From an uncultured Oscillospiraceae bacterium (GTDB lineage: Bacteria; Bacillota; Clostridia; Oscillospirales; Acutalibacteraceae): a stretch of 12,278 nucleotides of DNA. The stretch lies in the NCBI GenBank assembly GCA_910587835.1, contig CAJUNQ010000074.1:1-12278 (forward strand). The letters are read 5' to 3'. Positions 1 through 7,236 of this stretch are shown here, in pieces (the first letter of the stretch is position 1; every line of letters begins with the position of its first letter). Below the pieces are notes generated by a model that made no database searches, had not been told where the DNA came from, and saw only the letters and a list, made by a program, of their open reading frames with translations. Both the position numbers and the translations under genes were made by a program.

Positions 1-162
1 AGGGCTTGTTTGAAAATAGAGGGAATGACGAATTTTTACCCAGAAGGGGTTCATTTCAAGGAAAAAACCGCAAGGCAATCTTCCGATTGGCGAGGATTTT
101 TGACGCAGAAAGGGACCCTTCTGGGTAAAAAGACGGCGTTTTTGATTTTTCAAACAAGCCCT
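1..162. repeat. MITE-like palindromic repeat with ~48-bp imperfect terminal inverted repeats
   Basis: The first 16 bases (AGGGCTTGTTTGAAAA) are the exact reverse complement of bases 147-162. A second exact block, 33-48 (TTTTTACCCAGAAGGG), matches 116-131 in reverse complement at nearly the same distance from the ends. The arms are therefore about 48 bp with a diverged middle, and the interior (about 66-100) is itself weakly self-complementary. A short open frame inside (10-198) has no ribosome binding site and reads through the repeat, so I do not call it a gene. The element may begin exactly at the window edge or extend further left; no target duplication can be checked. The family is unknown to me. 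Confidence 0.7.
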
Positions 163-200
163 AACCGGTACAAGCTCCCTGGCTCTATACATACATAGCA

Positions 201-245
201 AAAGAAAAGGAGCCCAGCGGCGTCAAGCCCCTGGGCTCCTTGCTT
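201..245 (-). terminator. Rho-independent terminator of the SpoVB-like gene
   Basis: AAGGAGCCCAG (207-217) pairs perfectly with CTGGGCTCCTT (231-241) around a 13-base loop. Read on the minus strand, the hairpin starts about 10 bases after the stop codon at 251 and is followed by a T-rich tract (TTTTCTTTTG). It is the natural end of the minus-strand transcript. Confidence 0.85.
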
Positions 246-250
246 TTCCC

Positions 251-1933
251 TCACATGTTGCGCATATGCCGCCCGCCCTTGCCTGGGCGGGTCGAGACCG
301 TCTTCTCCGCCATGTGCCGGGCCCGAACCTTCCGCTTTACCCGAAGCTTCCGGGCAATGGCCTCGCCCTTGGGCAGCATGGCCACATCGTCGTAGCTCAC
401 CCCCCGGAAGAGCACCACGCACACCGCGTATACTACCACCGCCGTGAGAATAGCCGGCAGCACAGCCACCCGCTCCGGCAAAACAGAGCACAGCCCGGTA
501 TAAACCCCATAGGAGGCCCCGCCCATCACCACCGCCGAGGCCAGAATAGGCGCGGCAGTGGCTGCCGTGCTGTCCATCCGGGGCAGGCTGCCCCGAATGG
601 CGGCCAGATTCAGCACCATAATAATGAAATAAGAGACCACCGTGCTAATGGCCGAGCCCATGACATTGATCTCCGGAATGCCGGTGAGAAAATAAGACAC
701 GCCGATTTTCACCACACCGCCAATGGCCATGTCGACCACCGGGCGGGTGGTGCGGCCAAAGCTCTGCAAAATGGCGTTGCTGGTGAACAAGGTGCTGTTA
801 AAGGCAATCGCCCCGGCCAGCACCTGCAGCAGCCGGGCAGCCCCCTCCGCCACCTCAGGCCGGTTGAACAAAAACAGCTGGCAGATGGGCCGGGCAAAAA
901 TAGACATGCCCACGCTGGCAGGAATGGAAATCAGCAGGGTCATGCGCATGGAAACCGAGGCAATATGGTTCACCGCCTGCTTGTCCCCAGAGACAATAGA
1001 CCCGGAGAGCACCGGCAGCAGGCTGGTGGAAATAGGCACCACAAAGGCCCCGGGCAGGTCGAAAAGCTTGCGGGCATGGCCCAGCACGCCGCTGTACCAG
1101 TCCGCCTGGTCCTGGGTAAAGCCCGCCACGGTCTTCATCCGGTCCATCAGCACTGCGCTGTCCACAAAGTCCAGCACACTGAGAAAGCAGGCCCCCAGGG
1201 TAATGGGAATGGCAAAGCGGACCAGAGAGAGCAGCATGTCCCGCCTGGGGGTCAGGGCCTGGGCGTCCTCTGGCACAGCCCGGTCCCTGCGCCGCTGGCG
1301 AAGCTTGTAGCCCGCCAGATAGAGCATCCCCAGGGCCGCGCTGATGGACACGCCGGTAATGGCCCCCACCGCCGCCCAGGCGTCCGAGTGGTACTGCTGA
1401 ATAATATAAGCCGCCAGCCCCACGCCAATGGCCACCTTGGACACAGCCTCAATAACCTGAGACACCGCCGTGGGCACCATGTTGCTGCGCCCCTGAAAAT
1501 ATCCCCGCAAAGAGGACATAACAGAGATAAAAAAGGCAGTGGGGGCCAGGGCCACAATGGTGTTGGCCGCCCCGGGCTTGCCCAGCAGCTGGGCAATCTG
1601 CCGCGAGCCGAACAGCATGACCAGACAGCCCAGCAGCCCCAGCCCAAAGAACAGCCAGAAGGCCACCGAGAACACCTGGTCGGCCTCCTTTTTCCTGCCT
1701 CTGGCATAGGCTGTGCTGACCATGCGGGAGACCGCAATGGGCAGCCCCGCAGTAGAGAGCATGAGAAAGATGGTAAAAATATCATAGGCCCCATAAAAAT
1801 AGGACATGCCCTCCGCGCTGATAAAGTTAGCCAGGGGAATGGAGAACAGCAGGCCCAGCACCTTGACCAGGAGGGTAGAGGCAGAGAGAATGGCAGCGCC
1901 GATCATAAAGCCGTTTTTGTTTTCCTGGGCCAA
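251..1933 (-). CDS. SpoVB/MurJ-like polysaccharide (lipid-linked) flippase
   Basis: A polytopic membrane protein of 560 aa with about 14 hydrophobic segments, in the MATE_SpoVB-like branch of the MOP exporter superfamily. Members flip lipid-linked cell-wall or spore-cortex precursors across the cytoplasmic membrane. Family marks are the N-terminal ENKNGFMIGAAILSAST segment, the YFQGRSNMVPTAVSQVIEAV motif and an inner Arg/Lys-rich cytosolic loop (KLRQRRRDR). The C-terminus is strongly basic. The longest frame reaches 2089, but I choose TTG at 1931-1933 because AAGGAGG lies 7 bases upstream (1941-1947) and the protein then begins MAQENKNGF, as homologues do. It stands alone, divergent from recA. 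Whether it is the sporulation-specific SpoVB or a vegetative paralogue cannot be decided from sequence; the sigma-A-type promoter favours vegetative expression. Confidence 0.88.
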   Translation of the reverse strand: MAQENKNGFMIGAAILSASTLLVKVLGLLFSIPLANFISAEGMSYFYGAYDIFTIFLMLSTAGLPIAVSRMVSTAYARGRKKEADQVFSVAFWLFFGLGLLGCLVMLFGSRQIAQLLGKPGAANTIVALAPTAFFISVMSSLRGYFQGRSNMVPTAVSQVIEAVSKVAIGVGLAAYIIQQYHSDAWAAVGAITGVSISAALGMLYLAGYKLRQRRRDRAVPEDAQALTPRRDMLLSLVRFAIPITLGACFLSVLDFVDSAVLMDRMKTVAGFTQDQADWYSGVLGHARKLFDLPGAFVVPISTSLLPVLSGSIVSGDKQAVNHIASVSMRMTLLISIPASVGMSIFARPICQLFLFNRPEVAEGAARLLQVLAGAIAFNSTLFTSNAILQSFGRTTRPVVDMAIGGVVKIGVSYFLTGIPEINVMGSAISTVVSYFIIMVLNLAAIRGSLPRMDSTAATAAPILASAVVMGGASYGVYTGLCSVLPERVAVLPAILTAVVVYAVCVVLFRGVSYDDVAMLPKGEAIARKLRVKRKVRARHMAEKTVSTRPGKGGRHMRNM

Positions 1934-1987
1934 GGCGGAACCTCCTTCAGGGGAGCGGATAGGGGTATTTTTTCCAATATAGTTTAT

Positions 1988-2016
1988 ATTATAACAGAAG
2001 CAGGGGGAAAACGCAA
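1988..2016 (-). promoter_or_regulatory. Sigma-A promoter of the SpoVB-like gene
   Basis: On the minus strand TTGCGT (2011-2016) and TATAAT (1988-1993) are separated by 17 bases, about 55 bases upstream of the TTG start. The divergent gap 1934-2295 is 362 bases. Between this promoter and the recA promoter (2017-2194) I see nothing further that I can support. Confidence 0.75.
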
Positions 2017-2194
2017 GGGCGGCGTGACCAGCTCCCGTCCATACCGCATATTTTAAAACCCACAAAACAGAAAAGCCCGGTCCTCCCATTCAAAGGCGGC
2101 AGGACATGGAGGGCAAATCCCCTGCGCCCCGCCCATAAATCACACGGCCTCAAAAACCACGCGGGCCATCCAGCGGCACATTCAACAGAAGCCC

Positions 2195-2223
2195 TTGCTT
2201 TTCCCAGCGCTTTCCTGTATAAT
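2195..2223 (+). promoter_or_regulatory. Sigma-A promoter of recA-recX
   Basis: TTGCTT (2195-2200), a 17-base spacer, and TATAAT (2218-2223). The expected transcription start is near 2230, giving a leader of about 65 bases before the recA ATG. Confidence 0.8.
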
Positions 2224-2233
2224 GAAAGCCATA

Positions 2234-2247
2234 CGAACAACCGTACC
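2234..2247. promoter_or_regulatory. Possible LexA (SOS) box
   Basis: CGAACAACCGTACC lies at the predicted transcription start of recA. The Firmicutes LexA/DinR consensus is CGAACN4GTTCG. The left half matches fully and the right half keeps GT.C, so this is a degenerate site. The position, just downstream of the -10 box in front of recA, is where a functional SOS operator would sit. No lexA gene is in the window. Confidence 0.4.
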
Positions 2248-2295
2248 CATCTGACCGCTTGACCAGACCCCACCCCAAGGAGGATATGATTCGCT

Positions 2296-3465
2296 ATGGC
2301 AGAAAAAAAACAGCCCCCCATCTCTACCCGGGCCGATAAAAATATCGATAAGGCGGAGAAGGACAAGGCCCTGCAAACCGCCCTGTCCCAAATCAAAAAG
2401 CAGTTCGGCGACGGCGCGGTCATGCGCCTGGGCGCCGACTCCCCCCTGAACCTGGAGGCCATCCCCACCGGCTCCCTGTCCCTGGACCTGGCCCTGGGCA
2501 TCGGCGGGCTCCCCCGGGGCCGGATTGTGGAAATCTACGGCCCCGAGTCCTCGGGCAAAACCACCCTGGCCCTGCACTGCATTGCCGAGGGGCAGAAAAT
2601 GGGGGGCAACGCCGCCTTTATCGACGTGGAGCACGCCCTGGACCCGGTTTACGCCGAGGCCCTGGGGGTGGACATTGAGAGCCTGCTGGTGTCCCAGCCG
2701 GACACCGGCGAGCAGGCCCTGGAGATTACCGAGGCCCTGGTGCGCTCCAACGCCATCGACGTGATTGTCATCGACTCCGTGGCCGCCCTGGTGCCCCGGG
2801 CGGAGATTGAGGGCGAGATGGGCGACTCCCATGTGGGCCTGCAGGCAAGGCTCATGAGCCAGGCCCTGCGCAAGCTGGCCGGCGCCATTGCCAAGTCCAA
2901 CTGCGTGGCGGTTTTCATCAACCAGCTGCGGGAGAAGGTGGGCGTCATGTACGGCAACCCAGAGGTCACCCCCGGCGGCAGGGCGCTGAAATTCTACTCC
3001 TCTGTGCGCATCGACGTGCGCAAGGGCGAGGTGCTGAAAAACGGCACCGACATTATCGGCTCCCACACCAAGGCCCGGGTGGTGAAGAACAAGGTGGCCT
3101 CCCCCTTCCGCACAGCCGAGTTCGACGTGCTGTACGGCCAGGGCATCTCCCGCACCGGCGAGCTGGTAGACATTGCCGTCCAGCTGGAGATCGTGCAAAA
3201 AAGCGGCTCCTGGTTCTCCTACAACGGCGAGCGCATTGGCCAGGGCCGCGAAAAGGTGAAGGACTTCCTGGCTTCCAATCCCCAGGTGGCCGGAGAGATC
3301 GAGGCCGCTGTGCGAGAGAACGTGGACAAGCTGTTCAAAAAGCCCGGGGCAAAGGCAGCGGCAGCAGCGGCCTCCGCCCGTGCCGCCGAGGAGCCCCCGG
3401 TCCCCGCTGCTCCGCCTCCGGCCAGCGAGCCGGACCTGAGCCTTGACATTACGGTGGACGACTGA
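2296..3465 (+). CDS. recA: Recombinase RecA
   Basis: RecA is a cytosolic DNA-dependent ATPase that forms filaments on single-stranded DNA, catalyses strand exchange and promotes LexA cleavage. The 389-aa product carries the full core: Walker A GPESSGKT at 82-89, the catalytic Glu in VEHALD (E112), Walker B VIVIDSVAAL at about 156-165, loop L1 around PRAEIEGEMGDSHVG, and loop L2 around NQLREKVGVMYGNPEVTPGG. It is longer than typical RecA (about 350 aa) because of an Ala/Pro-rich tail (about 350-375) ending in an acidic stretch. No intein is present. AAGGAGG at 2277-2283 precedes the ATG at a rather long spacing of 12 bases. Its TGA shares one base with the recX ATG, so the pair is translationally coupled. 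Confidence 0.98.
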   Translation: MAEKKQPPISTRADKNIDKAEKDKALQTALSQIKKQFGDGAVMRLGADSPLNLEAIPTGSLSLDLALGIGGLPRGRIVEIYGPESSGKTTLALHCIAEGQKMGGNAAFIDVEHALDPVYAEALGVDIESLLVSQPDTGEQALEITEALVRSNAIDVIVIDSVAALVPRAEIEGEMGDSHVGLQARLMSQALRKLAGAIAKSNCVAVFINQLREKVGVMYGNPEVTPGGRALKFYSSVRIDVRKGEVLKNGTDIIGSHTKARVVKNKVASPFRTAEFDVLYGQGISRTGELVDIAVQLEIVQKSGSWFSYNGERIGQGREKVKDFLASNPQVAGEIEAAVRENVDKLFKKPGAKAAAAAASARAAEEPPVPAAPPPASEPDLSLDITVDD

Positions 3466-4091
3466 TGGAGCTGACTGCCGCCGAGCCCCGGCGCAAACGC
3501 CTGACCCAGCTGTTTATTGACGGCGAGGCCGCTGTGAAAATTGACACAGAGACCTTCCTGCGCTCAGGCCTCAGGCCCGGGGACCAGATCACCGATGAGA
3601 CGCTCCGCCAGCTGATTCTGGCCTCCGACGCCCGCCGGGCCAACGAAAAAGCCCTGTACCTGCTGGAACACCGGGACCACTCGAAAAAGGAGCTGGCCGA
3701 TAAAATCGCCCGCACCGCCGCCAGCCGGGAGGCCGCTCAAAGCGCCGCCCAGCGCATGGAGGAGCTGGGCCTGGTAAACGACGAGGCCTACGCCCGGCGC
3801 AAGGCCAAAGAGCTGTTCCAGCGCAAACGCTACGGGGCCATGCGGGTCCGCCAGGAGCTGCGGCAAAAGGGCATTTCCAGCGAGCTGATCGACGAGCTGG
3901 TGGAGGAATACGCCGGGGAGCTGGCCCAAGAGAATATCGCCGCCATCCTGGAGAAAAAATATTCTGGTTGGCAAGAGGACGAGCGCACCCGCCGCCGGGC
4001 CTTTGCGGCCCTGCAGCGCATGGGCTACAGCTACGGGCAAATCCGGGAGGGTATGCGCCGGGAGGAGGATTTTGGGGAATTTGAGGAATAA
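3465..4091 (+). CDS. recX: Regulatory protein RecX
   Basis: RecX binds RecA filaments and moderates recombinase activity. The 208-aa product shows the RecX pattern of repeated three-helix modules: ALYLLEHRDHSKKELADKI (about 63-81), an RMEELGLVNDEAYARRKAKE block (97-116), then RYGAMRVRQELRQKGISSE (122-140), and a third repeat near 160-195. The first ~60 residues form the variable N-terminal extension found in many Firmicutes members. The ATG overlaps the recA stop by one base (TGATG), so expression depends on recA translation and on the recA promoter. A terminator follows two bases after the stop. Confidence 0.93.
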   Translation: MELTAAEPRRKRLTQLFIDGEAAVKIDTETFLRSGLRPGDQITDETLRQLILASDARRANEKALYLLEHRDHSKKELADKIARTAASREAAQSAAQRMEELGLVNDEAYARRKAKELFQRKRYGAMRVRQELRQKGISSELIDELVEEYAGELAQENIAAILEKKYSGWQEDERTRRRAFAALQRMGYSYGQIREGMRREEDFGEFEE

Positions 4092-4092
4092 G

Positions 4093-4130
4093 AAAAAAAG
4101 CGCCCCCCTCCGGCCCGCGCTTTTTCCCCT
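4093..4130 (+). terminator. Rho-independent terminator of recA-recX
   Basis: AAAAAGCGC (4095-4103) pairs with GCGCTTTTT (4117-4125) around a C-rich 13-base loop. It lies immediately after the recX stop codon and ends in five T residues. Confidence 0.8.
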
Positions 4131-4138
4131 TATCCCAC

Positions 4139-4167
4139 TTTACAAACAGCCCCAAGTGTGCTACAAT
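4139..4167 (+). promoter_or_regulatory. Sigma-A promoter of rpsO(-pnp)
   Basis: TTTACA (4139-4144), a 17-base spacer, and TACAAT (4162-4167): close to consensus and placed just after the recX terminator. The predicted start near 4174 leaves a leader of about 107 bases before rpsO. Confidence 0.8.
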
Positions 4168-4173
4168 ACTAAG

Positions 4174-4281
4174 GATGCCCACCCCTCGGACCCGGGAAAC
4201 ACCGACCCAGCCTGTGGGGACGGGTGAATATTACAGCGGTATACGCGGGCCCTGCCCGTTCCGCGGAAAAAGGTGAATCGC
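4174..4281 (+). promoter_or_regulatory. Structured rpsO 5' leader, candidate S15 autoregulatory element
   Basis: The leader can fold into ACCCG (4190-4194) with CGGGT (4221-4225), enclosing a CCCA/TGGG hairpin (4206-4209 with 4215-4218). A second hairpin follows, CGCGG (4244-4248) with CCGCG (4261-4265), ending five bases before the AGGTG ribosome binding site (4271-4275). S15 represses its own translation through leader structures in several bacteria, and those structures differ between lineages. Autoregulation here is inferred from the folding and location only. Confidence 0.45.
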
Positions 4282-4545
4282 ATGACCAAAGTGGAAAAGA
4301 CCGAAATCATCCAGAAGTATGCCCGCCACGAGGGGGACACCGGCTCCCCCGAGGTGCAGATCGCGGTGCTCACCAAGCGCATCAACGACCTGACCGACCA
4401 TCTGCGGGTGAACAAAAAGGACCATCACTCCCGCCGGGGCCTGCTGAAAATGGTAGGCCAGCGCCGCAGCCTGCTCAACTATCTGATCAAAATCGATATC
4501 GAGCGCTACCGCTCCATTATCGCGCAGCTGGGCATCCGTAAGTAA
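4282..4545 (+). CDS. rpsO: 30S ribosomal protein S15
   Basis: S15 is a primary 16S rRNA binding protein that nucleates the platform of the small subunit. The 87-aa product has the family signature: HEGDTGSPEVQIAVLTKRI, the invariant KKDHHSRRGLLKMVGQRR block that contacts rRNA, and the C-terminal YLIKIDIERYRSIIAQLGIRK. A GTG three codons upstream (4273) is in frame. I take the ATG at 4282, because AGGTG (4271-4275) then serves as the Shine-Dalgarno at 6 bases and the length fits the usual 88-89 aa. It heads the conserved rpsO-pnp arrangement. Confidence 0.97.
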   Translation: MTKVEKTEIIQKYARHEGDTGSPEVQIAVLTKRINDLTDHLRVNKKDHHSRRGLLKMVGQRRSLLNYLIKIDIERYRSIIAQLGIRK

Positions 4546-4561
4546 GCTCTGCCCGTCCTTC

Positions 4562-4628
4562 GTAATAAGTGGATGAACGAGGGCGGCGGTTTTGCCCGCT
4601 GGCAGCCGCCGCCCCCTTCGCTTATTAC
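4562..4628 (+). repeat. Long intergenic hairpin 1 between rpsO and pnp
   Basis: GTAATAAG (4562-4569) pairs with CTTATTAC (4621-4628), and GGGCGGCGG (4581-4589) with CCGCCGCCC (4606-4614). A small TGCC/GGCA stem lies at the tip and an eight-base bulge in the left arm. There is no T-run after it, so it is not a standard terminator. It is a probable RNA processing or stability element in the rpsO-pnp transcript. Confidence 0.7.
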
Positions 4629-4693
4629 TCTTTGCGATCCGGATTTTCCCAGCACATCCGCCAGCAAAATATTCAGCGGTCCTCCATCGGGAC

Positions 4694-4790
4694 CTGTTTT
4701 ACAAATAAACCGGCCGGGGCCCCCTCCTTCTTTCATTCCCCCTTTTAAAAAGAAGCCCCCACGGCTCCGGCCGGTTTATTTGTCAAACAG
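4694..4790 (+). repeat. Long intergenic hairpin 2 in the pnp leader
   Basis: The 28-base arm 4694-4721 is complementary to 4763-4790 at 26 of 28 positions (core AAATAAACCGGCCGG). The 41-base loop contains a further CTTCTTT/AAAGAAG stem (4727-4733 with 4749-4755). The structure ends about 55 bases before the pnp ATG. Arms this long and double-stranded are typical RNase III substrates, or they could belong to a dispersed palindromic repeat. Confidence 0.8.
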
Positions 4791-4845
4791 GGCCGGCAGG
4801 GGGCCGTCACTCGCCCCCGCTCCGGGGGAGAAAGGATATTCCATC

Positions 4846-7038
4846 ATGTTTGAGAATTTTAAGCGCTACGAAACGGACTTTGCCGGACGCCCCCTGGTGA
4901 TTGAAACCGGCAAAATGGCCCAGCTGGCCAACGGCGAGTGCCTGGTGCGCTATGGCGACACCGTGGTGCATGTGGCGGCCACCGCCTCCGCCAAGCCCCG
5001 GGACGGCATCGACTTCTTCCCCCTCTCGGTGGATTTTGAGGAAAAGCTCTACTCCGTGGGCAAAATTCCCGGCTCCTTTTTAAAGCGGGAGGGCCGTCCC
5101 AGCGAAAAGGCCACTCTGGTGTGCCGGGTCATCGACCGGCCCATCCGCCCCCTGTTCCCCAAGGACATGCGCAACGACGTGTCCATTGTCTGCACCGTCA
5201 TGTCCGTAGACCAGGACTGCTCCCCGGAGATTGCCGCCATGGTGGGCACCTCCATTGCCCTCACCATCTCCGACATCCCCTGGAGCGGCCCCATCTCCGG
5301 GGTCTCCGTGGGCCTGGTGGACGGAGAATTCGTCATCAACCCCACCGCCGCCCAGCGCAAGGTCTCTGAGATGGCCGTCACCGTGGCCTCCACCACCGAG
5401 CGCATCGCCATGATTGAGGCCGGGGCCAACGAGGTCAGCGACGAGGTCATGTACAACGGCATTATGGCCGGGCACAATGCCAACCAGCATATTCTTCAGT
5501 TCATTCAGGGCATCCAGGCCGAAATCGGCAAAGAGAAGTTCGACTACCCCAGCAACGAGCCCGAGCCGGAGATGTTCGAGGCGGTCAAGGCCTTTGCCGA
5601 GGCGGACGTCCGCGCCGCCATGGACACGGACGACAAAACCGTGCGCGACGCCCGGCTGCGTCCGGTCTACGACAAGGTGCACGAGCGTTTTGACCCGGAG
5701 TATCCCGAGCAGGAGGCCAAAATCGACGAGTGCCTCTATAAAACCCAGAAATATGTGGTGCGCCGCTGGCTGCTGGACGAGCAGAAGCGGGTAGACGGCC
5801 GGGGCATGGACGACATGCGGCCCTTAGCCGCCGAGGTGGCCCTGCTGCCCCGCACCCACGGCTCCGGCATGTTCACCCGGGGCCAGACCCAGGTGCTCAC
5901 CGTGGCCACCCTGGGCTCCATCCGGGACAACCAGCTGCTGGACGGCATTGACGAGGAGGAGAGCAAGCGCTACATCCACCACTACAACTTCCCCTCCTAC
6001 TCTGTGGGCGAAACCCGGCCCAGCCGGGGCCCCGGCCGGCGGGAGATCGGCCACGGCGCTCTGGCCGAGCGGGCTTTGGTGCCGGTAGTGCCGGGCCTGG
6101 ACGAGTTCCCCTACACCATCCGCCTGGTCAGCGAGGTCTTGAGCTCCAACGGCTCCACCTCTCAGGCCTCCATCTGCGGCTCCACTTTGGCCCTCATGGA
6201 CGCGGGCGTGCCCATCAAGGCCCCGGTGGCGGGCATCTCCTGCGGCCTCATCACCGAGGGCGACCGCTGGATGACCATGGTGGACATCCAGGGGGTAGAG
6301 GACTTCTTTGGCGACATGGACTTCAAGGTGGGCGGCACCAAAAAGGGCATCACCGCCATCCAGATGGACCTGAAGATCAGCGGCCTGCTGCCTGAAATGG
6401 TGAAGGAGGCCCTGGAGAAGACCCACAAGGCCCGCAACTATATTATCGACGAGATCATTCTCAAGGCCATCCCGCAGGTCCGGCCCGAGCTCTCCCCCTA
6501 TGCCCCCAAGATGCTCAGTATGCAGATCCCCGTGGACAAGATCCGGGAGGTCATCGGCACCGGCGGCAAGGTCATCCAGAAGATCTGCGCCGAGTGCGAG
6601 ATCACCATGGACGTGGAGGAGGACGGCCATGTGTTCATCTCCGGCCTGGACGTTGAGAAATGCCGCCGGGCCATGGACATTGTGGACACCATTGTCAACG
6701 ACCCGGAGCCGGGCAGCTACTACAACGGCCGGGTCACCCGTCTGATGGACTTCGGGGCCTTTGTAGAGATCGCCCCGGGCAAAGAGGGCCTGGTGCACAT
6801 CTCCCGCCTGGACGTGAAGCGCACCGAAAAGGTGGAGGACGTGGTGAACGTAGGCGACGTGGTAAAGGTGAAGGTGCTGGAGATTGACGACAAGGGCCGC
6901 CTGAACCTGTCCCGCCGGGACGCCCTCATCGACCTGGACGGAGCCGTGCCTGAAAACGACGTCAGCGACCGGCCTCCCCGCCGGGACCGGGACAGCCGGG
7001 ACCGCCGTCCCCCCAGAAGGGACCATGACCGGCGGTAA
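4846..7038 (+). CDS. pnp: Polyribonucleotide nucleotidyltransferase (PNPase)
   Basis: PNPase is a trimeric phosphorolytic 3'-to-5' exoribonuclease of mRNA decay. The 730-aa product has all family domains in order. The first RNase PH domain includes KIPGSFLKREGRPSEKATL, followed by the alpha-helical linker. The second RNase PH domain (about 310-530) includes HGSGMFTRGQTQVL and the catalytic acidic segment VEDFFGDMDFKVGG near 480-495. The KH domain (about 557-615) has IREVIGTGGKVIQKI, and the S1 domain spans about 622-695. An Arg/Asp-rich low-complexity tail (about 700-730) may add RNA contacts. The open frame extends upstream to 4573 through the intergenic hairpins. I place the start at 4846, where GAAAGGA (4830-4836) precedes the ATG and the protein begins MFENFKRYETDFAGR like homologues. 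It is likely co-transcribed with rpsO and regulated post-transcriptionally by the leader hairpins. Confidence 0.97.
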   Translation: MFENFKRYETDFAGRPLVIETGKMAQLANGECLVRYGDTVVHVAATASAKPRDGIDFFPLSVDFEEKLYSVGKIPGSFLKREGRPSEKATLVCRVIDRPIRPLFPKDMRNDVSIVCTVMSVDQDCSPEIAAMVGTSIALTISDIPWSGPISGVSVGLVDGEFVINPTAAQRKVSEMAVTVASTTERIAMIEAGANEVSDEVMYNGIMAGHNANQHILQFIQGIQAEIGKEKFDYPSNEPEPEMFEAVKAFAEADVRAAMDTDDKTVRDARLRPVYDKVHERFDPEYPEQEAKIDECLYKTQKYVVRRWLLDEQKRVDGRGMDDMRPLAAEVALLPRTHGSGMFTRGQTQVLTVATLGSIRDNQLLDGIDEEESKRYIHHYNFPSYSVGETRPSRGPGRREIGHGALAERALVPVVPGLDEFPYTIRLVSEVLSSNGSTSQASICGSTLALMDAGVPIKAPVAGISCGLITEGDRWMTMVDIQGVEDFFGDMDFKVGGTKKGITAIQMDLKISGLLPEMVKEALEKTHKARNYIIDEIILKAIPQVRPELSPYAPKMLSMQIPVDKIREVIGTGGKVIQKICAECEITMDVEEDGHVFISGLDVEKCRRAMDIVDTIVNDPEPGSYYNGRVTRLMDFGAFVEIAPGKEGLVHISRLDVKRTEKVEDVVNVGDVVKVKVLEIDDKGRLNLSRRDALIDLDGAVPENDVSDRPPRRDRDSRDRRPPRRDHDRR

Positions 7039-7065
7039 GCCCAGCCTGTCAAATAGCGGCAATCA

Positions 7066-7098
7066 CCCCCCGGAGGGTCCAGTCCCCCGGGGGTTTTT
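7066..7098 (+). terminator. Rho-independent terminator of pnp
   Basis: CCCCCGG (7067-7073) pairs with CCGGGGG (7087-7093) around a 13-base loop, followed by TTTTT. It lies 28 bases after the pnp stop. Confidence 0.88.
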
Positions 7099-7139
7099 GC
7101 GCCCTCTCTGAAAGCCCTGTAGTTTTTTTTATGTTATGG

Positions 7140-7168
7140 TTGACTTTTTCACCAAAATAAGCTATATT
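7140..7168 (+). promoter_or_regulatory. Sigma-A promoter of the apbE operon
   Basis: TTGACT (7140-7145), a 17-base spacer, and TATATT (7163-7168), within a short AT-rich island in otherwise GC-rich DNA. It is the only good promoter before the four-gene operon at 7237-9931. Confidence 0.85.
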
Positions 7169-7236
7169 ATAAATAGAGAAAGTGTCCGGTTTCCCAATCT
7201 GCTCTACCCATATCCTATTAAAAAGGGGGATTCACT

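Noticed and set aside
266..2056. 596-codon plus-strand open frame opposite the flippase gene
   Set aside because: His/Gly/Pro/Arg-rich translation typical of an antisense shadow of a GC-rich gene; the minus strand encodes a clear membrane protein.
1934..2089. N-terminal extension of the SpoVB-like protein to the ATG at 2089
   Set aside because: It would run through the promoter and the AAGGAGG site; the TTG at 1933 is supported by RBS spacing and homology of the N-terminus.
2182..3198. 338-codon minus-strand frame opposite recA
   Set aside because: Low-complexity His/Gly/Val-rich shadow of recA.
4573..4845. 91-residue N-terminal extension of PNPase
   Set aside because: It is Pro-rich translation of two hairpins; homologues begin at MFENFKRYE, where an RBS is present.
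5824..7062. 412-codon minus-strand frame opposite pnp
   Set aside because: Antisense shadow with no recognisable domain; the sense strand is unmistakable PNPase.
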